A stretch of 19,393 nt of DNA, from the NCBI GenBank assembly GCA_964385045.1, contig CAYLNM010000081.1, positions 1 to 19,393 of the forward strand, in the 5' to 3' direction. Shown piece by piece: positions 1 to 6,654 of the stretch. Each line of letters opens with the position of its first letter. Position 1 is the first letter of the stretch. Under the pieces are notes generated by a model, which saw only the letters and a list, made by a program, of their open reading frames with translations, searched no databases and was not told where the DNA came from. The DNA is from CAYLNM01 sp964385045 (GTDB lineage: Bacteria; Planctomycetota; Phycisphaerae; Phycisphaerales; SM1A02). The translations under genes and the position numbers were made by a program.

Positions 1-66
1 CGCGGCGCCCGTGGCGAGGGCGGCCGTGCGCAGGCTCCACGCGGATCGATGACGTCGGTGGGACAT
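1..66 (-). CDS. 5' end of an unidentified, probably exported protein (runs off the left edge)
   Basis: Read on the minus strand, an ATG at 66-64 opens a frame that stays open for all 22 codons to the window edge. A strong Shine-Dalgarno (GAGGAG, plus-strand CTCCTC at 74-79) lies 7 bases upstream, which fixes the start. The visible N-terminus is MSHRRHRSAWSLRTAALATG followed by two alanines. It has a basic head followed by an Ala/Leu-rich stretch, as at the start of a signal peptide or membrane anchor. It is divergent from the gene at 482. A weak promoter-like pair on the same strand (TTGCAT at 155-150, TACGGT at 133-128, 16-base spacer) could serve it. Nothing of the mature protein is visible, so no function can be given. 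The start is better supported than the localisation. Confidence 0.5.
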   Translation of the reverse strand, partial: MSHRRHRSAWSLRTAALATGAA

Positions 67-481
67 CGGGCGGCTCCTCGGTTGGATGCGGGGTCCCCGG
101 CCCGCCGGAAGTGAGGCGTTCGGATTCACCGTACCCGGGCGGCACGGCGATGCAAGAGGTGGTCGCGGAACTCGGCGGACGTTTCGGGTGACCGCTGGTT
201 CACGCATTCGGCGATCATCGTCGCCGGCGGGTCCGGAAGAAGACGGCGGCGAGGCGGGGACGTCCGGAGACGGCGGGATCGCCGACTCGAGCACCTCGCC
301 GGGGGTGGCCGTGCGTGAGCGTGGGCCAGCGTGCGTCCGGTTCACCGTCGAGGCCTGAACGCCTGATGACGCCTCGAGGTGCCGCCGCCCCCGACCGCGC
401 GCCGCGCCGACGACGGCCCCTCGCGTCGGGACCGGCCGCGGGGTACGCTCGGTCCACACGCCTTCCGAGGAAGCATCCCGC
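67..481. other. Divergent intergenic region, no gene seen
   Basis: This region separates the minus-strand gene starting at 66 from the plus-strand gene starting at 482. It holds the two ribosome-binding sites (plus-strand CTCCTC at 74-79 for the left gene, GAGGA at 467-471 for the right) and the weak minus-strand promoter-like pair at 128-155. It also holds a 7-bp inverted repeat (348-354 with 371-377, 16-base loop). A 90-codon open frame at 86-358 is Arg/Gly/Ser-rich, has no ribosome-binding site and resembles no family, so it is not called. No convincing promoter for the right-hand gene was found. Confidence 0.4.
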
Positions 482-2026
482 GTGAGCCGAGCCCGGGACC
501 TTCTCCGCATCGCGGCCGCCGGCGCCGTCGCCGTCGCGATGCTCGTCGCCGTCCCGCCCGCGAGCCGGGACGCATCCGCCGCCGCCTCCCCGCCCGGGGA
601 CGGGCGGCGCGAGATCGAGCGCATGGCGGGCGTCACCGACGAGCAGCTCGCGCTGATGGTGCGGGTGGCGCTGCCGATGCCCGGCGAGCCGCCCCCGACC
701 GCGGCCGAGCGGGAGGCGGCCGACGAGGGGTGGCGAACCCTGGGGGGCTCGTACGGCGTCCGCACCCCGCTGCCCGATCACGAGCTCGCGCGGCGACTCG
801 CGGCCGTCCTGCTCGGGCCGAGCGCGGACCAGTGGGCGGCGATGGAGGCGACGATCCTCGAGGCGACCGCCGAGGCGGAGCGGCGGTACGTCGGCCGCCT
901 GCGCGAGGCCGCGCTCGCGGTGCACGTGATCATGCGCGACGAGTGGCGGACCGTGCTCGCGGGCCGGGCTCCCGACCCGCTCGCCTCGCGGCGACGGGCG
1001 GGCGACGGGCGGACGGCCGCCCGACGGGCGACGCTCGACTTCGCGGCCGAGCGGCAGGCGGCGGTGCAGGCGGTCGCCGGCTTCCTGACCGACGAGCAGC
1101 GGGCGGCCCTGCCGGTGGTGCTCGCCTCGGTGCGCGACGACCTGCACCAGCGCTCCCTGCACGCCGGGGAGCCGGACTCCGAGGCGAACCCGGTCGAGCG
1201 CGTGGTCGCGTTCCTCGAGGCCGAGGAGCACGCCGGGCGGGTCCACGACCGGGCCGCGGTGCGGGCCGCGCTGGAGGCGCGGGTCCCGGCGCGGACGGCG
1301 GCGATCCGGGCCGCCCTGGACGCCGAGGCCGACGCGAGCGCGCGCGGCCTCGAGCGGCGGGGGGCGATGGAAGCGGGCGAGCTCACCGAGACGATCGACC
1401 GCGCGGCCGAGGCGGCCGACCGCCGGCGGACGCGGGCGGTGCGCCGCCTCGGCGAGGCCAACGCATTAGTCGTCGAGGCCGTCGCGTCCGTGCTCGAGCC
1501 GGACGCCGCCCGACGGCTGCGGCGGGCCTGGTGGCGCCGCCACGTGTGGACGGCCATGCAGGTCACCCATCCCGCCGAGTGGGAGACGGCCCGGCGGCTG
1601 CTCGTGGAGGCGGACCCGCCCGCCGAGGCGAGCCGCGCCGTCGCCGAGGCCACCCTCGCGGTGGACGCCGCCCGCGACCGCCTGTTCGCCGCGTACGTCG
1701 CGCGGTGGCGGGAGCACCGGGGCGGGCTCGATCCGCACGACGCGGCACGGGGGACGGTGCTCCGCGCGCTCGCCCGGCATCACCTGGCCGCCGAGCGCGC
1801 CGCCCTCGAGGCCATCGACGGCGTGATCGCCGCGCTGTCCCGGTCCGCGGGACGGCGGCCGGACCTCGAGCCGCTGATGGCGCGGCTGGGGACGCTCCGG
1901 GATCGCGCGGCCGGCGCGGTCGCCGAGGCCCGCCGGCTCGCCGACGACGGTGCCGCCCCGTGGGCCCTCGGGCTCGCCCCGTTCCGGCCCGAGGGCTGGA
2001 CCCGCCCCGGGGACGCAGCGCCCTGA
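482..2026 (+). CDS. Hypothetical secreted, cysteine-free, helix-rich protein
   Basis: The frame encodes 514 residues from a GTG start with GAGGA at 467-471, 10 bases upstream. Residues 1-33 look like a signal peptide: a basic start (MSRARDLLRI), a hydrophobic core of Ala, Val, Met and Leu at about 10-25, and a small-residue cleavage zone ending ASA near 31-33. I see no further membrane segment and no cysteine. The mature protein is Ala/Arg/Glu-rich and almost entirely predicted helix or coiled coil. It has short LTxEQ-like motifs (VTDEQ near 51, LTDEQR at 202-207) of the kind found in helical periplasmic proteins such as the Spy/CpxP group. That likeness is only a motif, not homology. The gene converges on dsbD. 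The role is unknown; a periplasmic helical scaffold or chaperone-like protein is the most that can be suggested. Confidence 0.7.
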   Translation: MSRARDLLRIAAAGAVAVAMLVAVPPASRDASAAASPPGDGRREIERMAGVTDEQLALMVRVALPMPGEPPPTAAEREAADEGWRTLGGSYGVRTPLPDHELARRLAAVLLGPSADQWAAMEATILEATAEAERRYVGRLREAALAVHVIMRDEWRTVLAGRAPDPLASRRRAGDGRTAARRATLDFAAERQAAVQAVAGFLTDEQRAALPVVLASVRDDLHQRSLHAGEPDSEANPVERVVAFLEAEEHAGRVHDRAAVRAALEARVPARTAAIRAALDAEADASARGLERRGAMEAGELTETIDRAAEAADRRRTRAVRRLGEANALVVEAVASVLEPDAARRLRRAWWRRHVWTAMQVTHPAEWETARRLLVEADPPAEASRAVAEATLAVDAARDRLFAAYVARWREHRGGLDPHDAARGTVLRALARHHLAAERAALEAIDGVIAALSRSAGRRPDLEPLMARLGTLRDRAAGAVAEARRLADDGAAPWALGLAPFRPEGWTRPGDAAP

Positions 2027-2076
2027 GGCCGCCGCCGCGGCGCCGGGACCCCCGCGGGACCCGGCCCCGGCCTCAG
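2023..2076. terminator. Possible bidirectional terminator between convergent genes
   Basis: A 9-bp perfect inverted repeat (2023-2031 with 2068-2076) encloses a second 6-bp one (2042-2047 with 2060-2065). The outer arms contain both stop codons: TGA at 2024-2026 for the upstream gene and, on the other strand, the dsbD stop at 2075-2073. There is no T-tract on either side, so this is a GC hairpin that may stop or stabilise both transcripts rather than a classical intrinsic terminator. Confidence 0.35.
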
Positions 2077-4547
2077 CCCCCGAGCGCCGTCAGCGCCGTC
2101 CCGCCGAACCACACCGCCACCGCGAGCATGAGGATGCCCATGACCTGCTTGAGCAGCTCGCTGCCGGGGCCGGCCTTGGGCATCTTCTGCAGCAGCTTCG
2201 GGAAGGCGGTGAGCAGCACGTAGGGGAAGGCCATCCCGACGCCCATCACCACCAGGGTGAGCAGGGCGACGGCGGGCGGCTGCGTCACCGTCCACGCCAC
2301 CGTCGCCCCGAGCAGGGGACCGGTGCACGGCGTGGAGAGGATCGCGGTGAAGACGCCCATGAAGAAGGAGCCCTTCGCGGAGTCGCTCTGGGGGCTGAAG
2401 CCCGAGAGGAACGCCGGCAGGCGGATCTCGAAGACGCCCATCATGCCGATGCCCATCGCGAGGATGACGAGGGCGATGATCGCGTTGAGCCACCAGTTCT
2501 CGAAGTGCTGGCCCCAGTCCAGCCGCTCGGCCCCGCCCACGAGCCCCGCCATCAGCACGCCGAGGGCGGCGTAGAGGGCGACGATCCCGAGGCTGAACAC
2601 CAGGCCGAGGAAGAAGCACCGGGCCGGGTCCTTCGCGTGCGCCTGCAGCGAGAGGATCTTGATCGGGATCACCGGCAGCACGCACGGCGTGAAGTTCATG
2701 AGGAAGCCGGCGATGAACGCGAGGACCAGGATCAGCACCGTCGCCGCCCGGTCCACCTCGAAGCGGAACCGGCCGAAGACGTCGAAGACCTGCTTGGTCT
2801 CGTCGCCGCTGTCGACCGTCTCGCCTCGCAGGGCGCTGATCACCGGGCCCGCGTCCACCAGCTGCCCGCGGAGGGACACCGGCTCCTCCCGCTCGGGGCC
2901 GTACACCGCGATCAGCGGGATGCCGCCGCCGCCGAGGGTCTCCTTCCGCTCGTCGCCCTCGGCGTCCGGCTGCGTGAAGTCCACCTTCATCGCGGTGACG
3001 TCCGGCCGCGTGAGCTCCGCGACCGCGGTCTCGCTCGCGAGGATGATCCGCTCGTTGACCTGGCAGTTCGCGCACCAGTCGGCGGTGAACTTGATGAACA
3101 CGGTGTCGCCGCGGTCGACCGCCTCCTCGAAGGATGCGTGCGAGTAGTCCACCCACTCGACCGCCGACTCGGCAGTGATGCCGCGAACGAAGAGGAACGA
3201 CCCGTAGCCGACCAGGGCCGAGAGGACGAGCACGGTGAGGCGCACGCCGGTCCGCGTGGACGTGCGGAAGGTGCCGATCGTCGCCCACGCCAGGCCCACG
3301 ATCACCAGCGCAAGGCTGAGCCACCACTTGTCCTTCTTGACGTCGATCGAGAAGCCGGCGGCCTCGTCGTCGTCCGCCGCCCCCGCCGCCGCGGTGTCGC
3401 CGTCCGCCGCCCGCCGGGCCGCCGCCGCGGTGAAGGTCTCGGCGAAGGCCTCGGCCAGGTCGGCCGGGAGGGGCTCCAGCGTCTTCGCCGTGGACTCGGC
3501 GTCCTCGGCCGCCACGAGCACCGCGGTGCCGGTCGTCGTCTGCGAGGCCGGCATCTCGCAGATGCCCGCCTCGTCGCAGGCCTGGTAGCCGATGGTGGCC
3601 GTGACGGCGTACTCGCCCGGCGCCGCGTCCGCCGGCGGCGTCATCGGCACGATGGCGACGGTCGTGTCCTCGTACCAGCCCTCCTCGGTCGCCTCGGGCC
3701 ACATCACGTCGCCCGCGGTCCAGCCCTCGGGCAGCTCGAGGTCGATGGTGGTGGCGATGAAGCCCTCCGGCACGTCGCCCGAGCCCTCGCCCGCCTGCAC
3801 GTGCCAGTCCGGGGCGACGTGCAGGACGACGCCGAGCGACGCCTCGCGGCCGGGCAGCACCACGCCCTCGTACCAGGCGAGCTCGGGGGCGAGTCGCCGG
3901 TCGCCGGCGAAGCGGTCGGCCGCCGCCGCCTCCCGCGCCTCGGCCGCCGCCTCGGCCGCGGCGGCCGAGACGGTGATCGTGCCGCGGGCACTGGTCTCCG
4001 CCGGGGCCTCGCAGTTGTCGGGGTCGCACGCCTGGTAGCCGACCGTGGCCCGGACCGGCACCGGTCCGTCGGCCGCGTCCGCGGGCGCGGTGACCGGGAT
4101 GCGGACCGTCGCCGTGCCCTCGTAGCCGCGCAGCTCGACCTCGGCCCCGGGAGGGCCGAACGTGAAGGTCTTCGCCCGTGGCCAGACCGGCTCGCCCGCG
4201 GTCCAGCCCTCGGGCAGCTCGAGCTCGACCGTGGTCGGGATGTAGCCCGGCACCTCGTCGCCCGAGCCGGCTCCGGCCTGCACCTTCCACGTCTCCTGGA
4301 TCGAGAGCCTGACCGCGACCTGCGTGGTGCCGCCCGGACCCACCGGCGGCGGAGCCTCCACGGAGGCGGTGACGCGGCCGATCTCGATCCCGCCGAGGCC
4401 GCCGGGGCCGCCCGGTCCCCCGGGTCCGCCGGGGAACTGGGCCGTCGCGGGTCGCGCGAGGGCGGGCAGCAGCAGGGCGAGGGCGGCGGTCAGCAGGCCC
4501 GCGAGGCGGCGGGCGGCGGGGCGGGAGCGGCGGAGCTCGTCGTGCAT
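2073..4547 (-). CDS. dsbD: DsbD-like thiol:disulfide interchange protein, permuted domain order
   Basis: The 824-residue protein should carry reducing power from the cytoplasm through the membrane to periplasmic partners. Residues 1-36 are a signal peptide, followed by a Pro/Gly repeat at 39-53. Two DsbD-alpha-type domains follow (about 54-193 and 215-346). Each ends in the family's YQ-x-C...C signature: GYQACDPDNC (C174, C179) and GYQACDEAGIC (C324, C330). Two membrane segments come next (about 408-424 and 435-455), then a thioredoxin-like domain (460-580) with the redox motif WCANC (C492, C495). The C-terminus (600-824) is a CcdA/DsbD-beta membrane domain with the paired cysteines NFTPCVLP (C622) and STPCTGP (C741). 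E. coli DsbD runs alpha-beta-gamma; here gamma precedes beta and alpha is doubled. No Shine-Dalgarno precedes the ATG. The family is certain; the partners are unknown. Confidence 0.92.
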   Translation of the reverse strand: MHDELRRSRPAARRLAGLLTAALALLLPALARPATAQFPGGPGGPGGPGGLGGIEIGRVTASVEAPPPVGPGGTTQVAVRLSIQETWKVQAGAGSGDEVPGYIPTTVELELPEGWTAGEPVWPRAKTFTFGPPGAEVELRGYEGTATVRIPVTAPADAADGPVPVRATVGYQACDPDNCEAPAETSARGTITVSAAAAEAAAEAREAAAADRFAGDRRLAPELAWYEGVVLPGREASLGVVLHVAPDWHVQAGEGSGDVPEGFIATTIDLELPEGWTAGDVMWPEATEEGWYEDTTVAIVPMTPPADAAPGEYAVTATIGYQACDEAGICEMPASQTTTGTAVLVAAEDAESTAKTLEPLPADLAEAFAETFTAAAARRAADGDTAAAGAADDDEAAGFSIDVKKDKWWLSLALVIVGLAWATIGTFRTSTRTGVRLTVLVLSALVGYGSFLFVRGITAESAVEWVDYSHASFEEAVDRGDTVFIKFTADWCANCQVNERIILASETAVAELTRPDVTAMKVDFTQPDAEGDERKETLGGGGIPLIAVYGPEREEPVSLRGQLVDAGPVISALRGETVDSGDETKQVFDVFGRFRFEVDRAATVLILVLAFIAGFLMNFTPCVLPVIPIKILSLQAHAKDPARCFFLGLVFSLGIVALYAALGVLMAGLVGGAERLDWGQHFENWWLNAIIALVILAMGIGMMGVFEIRLPAFLSGFSPQSDSAKGSFFMGVFTAILSTPCTGPLLGATVAWTVTQPPAVALLTLVVMGVGMAFPYVLLTAFPKLLQKMPKAGPGSELLKQVMGILMLAVAVWFGGTALTALGG

Positions 4548-4861
4548 GGCGGGGAGGGGCCCATGGGGTGGCGGCGGGGGCGTGCCGCCGAGGACGGAGA
4601 CGGGGGATGCGGGAGGGGGAGTGGCGCCCGCCCGCGGCGAGCCGGGCGGCAGGCCCGATAACGAGCGGGCCGGGAGTCCGGTCGGGATCAGAGGATAGAT
4701 CCGGCCTCGGCCGATGCCGATACCGGCGGGGGCGCGGCGTGCGCCTCCGGTGCGGGCTCAACGCCGCACCGGGCCCGCTTCTTCCCGTCCCGCCCCGCTC
4801 CCGGCCCCGACGCGCGCCCCTCCGTCCTCCGTCCTCCGACCTGCCCGAGCCCGCCTCCGCC
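4548..4861. other. Divergent dsbD-fliM intergenic region
   Basis: This gap must hold the promoters of both dsbD (leftward) and fliM (rightward). It includes a sigma28-like element (listed separately), the palindrome TCGGCCGA at 4707-4714, and a tandem 7-base repeat TCCGTCC at 4821-4834. The repeat lies in a pyrimidine-rich leader just ahead of fliM, and no Shine-Dalgarno is seen before either gene. The fliM reading frame is open back to 4568, but the translated extension is Arg/Gly/Pro-rich and unlike FliM. No separate gene is called here. Confidence 0.45.
4696..4723 (+). promoter_or_regulatory. Candidate sigma28 (FliA)-type promoter upstream of fliM
   Basis: TAGA at 4696-4699 and GCCGATAC at 4716-4723 are separated by 16 bases. 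The classical flagellar sigma28 consensus is TAAA, 15 bases, GCCGATAA, so each box has one mismatch and the spacer is one base long. It points toward fliM and lies about 140 bases upstream of its ATG. A second near-match to the -10 box (CCCGATAA, about 4655) lacks a -35. In GC-rich DNA GCCGAT is common, so this rests mainly on the pairing of boxes and the gene it faces. Confidence 0.3.
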
Positions 4862-6070
4862 ATGTCCGACACCCTCGATCAGTCCGACATCGACGCCCTC
4901 CTCAACGCGGTCGCGGACGGAGACGTCGAGGAGGAGCGGAGCGAGGCCCCGATCTTCTCCCGGCACCGGGAGAACCTCGACGACGTCGAGGTCCGCGACT
5001 ACGACTTCAAGCGTCCCGAACGCATCTCCAAGGACCAGATGCGGGCGCTGCAGACGCTCCACGACACCTTCGCGCGGAACTTCTCCGCCCAGATGTCGGG
5101 CTTCCTGCGGACGATCGTCGAGGTACGGATCGCCACCGCCGAGCAGATGACCTACTCGGAGTTCATCGCCGGCCTGCCGAACCCGACGAGCTTCAATCTC
5201 ATCGAGTCCGACGAGCTCGACGGGCAGGTCTGCCTCGAGCTCTCGCCGCTCATCATCTATCCGGTGATCGACCGTCTCCTCGGCGGCAACAACGCCGATC
5301 TGTTCATCCCCCAGCGGCCCATGACGCTGATCGAGACGCGGCTGATCCGCCGCATCCTCCAGCGGGGCATGGACGCCCTGAGCGAGGCGTGGGAGGGCGT
5401 GAAGACGATGAACTTCCGCCTCGAGGAGATGGAGTCGAACCCGCAGATCATGCAGATCGTGCCGCCCAACGAGGTGGTGGTCGTGATCGGCTTCGAGATC
5501 AAGATGTCCAACCGCGCGGGCACGATGAGCCTCTGCTTCCCGTTCAACGTGATCGAGCCGCTCATCGAGGACATCAGCGAGCAGAACTGGTTCAGCTCCG
5601 CCAAGCAGGCCGAGCGGGTGCGGCACCAGCAGGCCCTCGCCCGCCGCCTGAGCGACGTGCAGGTCGAGCTCTCCGGCGTCCTCGCCGAGACGCGGCTGAC
5701 GATGGAGGAGTTCCGCTCCCTCGAGGTCGGCGACGTGATCGTCACCGAGAAGCGGGCGACCGAGCCCGCGGTCCTGATGGCCGAGGGGCGCCCCAAGTTC
5801 ACGGTGGCCATCGGCCAGCACCGCGGCCGCCGGGCCCTGCGGGTCAAGGAGGCGGTCGAGCCGCTGGGCACCGCCGAGCAGCTGATCGCGGGGGAGGCCA
5901 CCGAGGGCGGCGCGGGAGCGGCCCCCGCGGCCACTCCCGGGACCGGGACCGGGACCGGGGCGCGGGGCGGCGGCGGTGCGGCGGGCGGCGAGTCCCCGCT
6001 GATCGAGACCGGAGTGCCGGTCGAGGCGGCGGAGGTGGATGCCGGGGGGCGGGAGCGGCCCGAGGCGTGA
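4862..6070 (+). CDS. fliM: Flagellar motor switch protein FliM
   Basis: FliM forms the cytoplasmic C-ring with FliG and FliN and binds phosphorylated CheY to reverse rotation. The 402-residue product starts MSDTLDQSDIDALLNAV, matching the conserved N-terminal CheY-binding peptide (LSQxEIDALL-like, residues 5-14), which sets the start at 4862. The middle domain (about 45-245) carries the conserved LLGGNN loop (139-144) that contacts FliG. The C-terminal SpoA/FliN-like domain lies at about 260-335. Residues beyond about 340 are an Ala/Gly/Thr tail not typical of FliM (usually about 330 residues). No Shine-Dalgarno is visible. No other flagellar gene is in the window, so it stands alone or at the end of a locus, divergent from dsbD. 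Confidence 0.96.
   Translation: MSDTLDQSDIDALLNAVADGDVEEERSEAPIFSRHRENLDDVEVRDYDFKRPERISKDQMRALQTLHDTFARNFSAQMSGFLRTIVEVRIATAEQMTYSEFIAGLPNPTSFNLIESDELDGQVCLELSPLIIYPVIDRLLGGNNADLFIPQRPMTLIETRLIRRILQRGMDALSEAWEGVKTMNFRLEEMESNPQIMQIVPPNEVVVVIGFEIKMSNRAGTMSLCFPFNVIEPLIEDISEQNWFSSAKQAERVRHQQALARRLSDVQVELSGVLAETRLTMEEFRSLEVGDVIVTEKRATEPAVLMAEGRPKFTVAIGQHRGRRALRVKEAVEPLGTAEQLIAGEATEGGAGAAPAATPGTGTGTGARGGGGAAGGESPLIETGVPVEAAEVDAGGRERPEA
5939..5960 (+). repeat. Perfect G-quadruplex motif in the fliM tail
   Basis: Four G-runs are separated by three identical ACC loops (GGG-ACC repeated, ending GGGG). The motif sits on the coding strand inside the low-complexity 3' tail of fliM and encodes alternating Gly-Thr. 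It is a textbook G3N3 quadruplex pattern and also a short tandem repeat able to slip. Confidence 0.6.
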
Positions 6071-6211
6071 GTCGCCCGGCGGAACGGAGGCCGGTCGGCA
6101 CGGCGACGCCCGGCCGGCGCAACCGGGCGAGCCTCGTGCGCATCCACCGTCACCGATCGCCGGGCGGCCCCGACGCGGCGTGCCGACCGCGCCTCGGGCG
6201 TCCGGAAATCG

Positions 6212-6241
6212 TTGACAGTCTCGGGATGGCAGGGGTAGACT
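6212..6241 (+). promoter_or_regulatory. Strong sigma70-type promoter of the nusA operon
   Basis: The sequence shows a perfect -35 box TTGACA (6212-6217) and a -10 box TAGACT (6236-6241) separated by 18 bases. It lies in a locally AT-richer patch (GGAAATCGTTGACA), which is rare in this DNA. A start site near 6248 is inferred. No other gene lies between it and nusA, so it most likely drives nusA-infB-rbfA through a leader of about 535 bases. Confidence 0.65.
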
Positions 6242-6419
6242 CCGCAATCCCTGCGGCGGCGTGGGCCGGCTGTCTCATGCCCGCCTCGACGTCGGAGGAT
6301 GCTCGGACCTCGGTCCGGGCGACGGTCTCGGGCACGGTGCCCGGGATCGCACGGTTCCGTGACCTTCCGTTGGAGCCCGCGTGTCTCGACTCGTGCTCCA
6401 GCCTGTGATCCGCGACTGC

Positions 6420-6448
6420 CGTCATGATGGGTGAGTGGCGTCATGACG
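6420..6448 (+). repeat. CGTCA/TGACG inverted repeat, operator-like
   Basis: CGTCATGA (6420-6427) pairs with TCATGACG (6441-6448), and the right half is itself the 10-base palindrome CGTCATGACG (6439-6448). Another TGACG follows at 6461-6465. Four copies of the pentamer in 46 bases suggest a protein-binding site, or simply a stem in the leader RNA. Confidence 0.35.
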
Positions 6449-6618
6449 ACGCCGCCCTCGTGACGTGGGCGTGGATCGGACCCGGGACGGGGCTCGCCGA
6501 CGGCGGGTCGCGCCAGGGAACGGGAGCGCGGCGGTGACCTGACTGGCCCGTCCAGTTCGGTCCCGCCGGGAGCCGCCGCAACGAATGCGGCGGCGCGTCC
6601 CCGGCCCTCGGGTCACGA

Positions 6619-6654
6619 CCGGTACATCGCGTACCGGGGCGTGATTTTCTTTTT
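6619..6654 (+). terminator. Terminator-like hairpin with T-tract in the nusA leader
   Basis: A perfect 7-bp stem CCGGTAC/GTACCGG (6619-6625 and 6631-6637, loop ATCGC) is followed after 7 bases by TTTTCTTTTT (6645-6654). That is the most T-rich decamer noticed in the window. The stem-to-T distance is longer than in a classical intrinsic terminator. It could be a leaky attenuator ahead of nusA, or the 3' end of a short RNA of about 400 bases from the 6212 promoter. Confidence 0.4.

Noticed and set aside
86..358. 90-codon plus-strand frame near the left edge
   Set aside because: No Shine-Dalgarno, Arg/Gly/Ser-rich, and it lies in the divergent promoter region.
4568..4861. N-terminal extension of FliM from an upstream ATG
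   Set aside because: The CheY-binding peptide that begins FliM starts right after the ATG at 4862; the extension is Arg/Gly/Pro-rich noise.
1780..4872. A 1030-codon minus-strand frame overlapping dsbD
   Set aside because: It is a frame-shifted shadow of dsbD: low-complexity Arg/Gly/His, no motifs, and it conflicts with the clear DsbD translation.
6150..6425. Small minus-strand frame (91 codons) and plus-strand frame ending at 6408 in the nusA leader
   Set aside because: No ribosome-binding site, no recognisable protein features, and both overlap the promoter and hairpins.
6248..6654. RNase P RNA, tmRNA, SRP RNA or a tRNA in the nusA leader
   Set aside because: The conserved blocks expected for each (for example the RNase P GAGGAAAGTC block, the tmRNA tRNA-like end, the SRP GGAAGCAGC block, a T-arm) were not found by eye.
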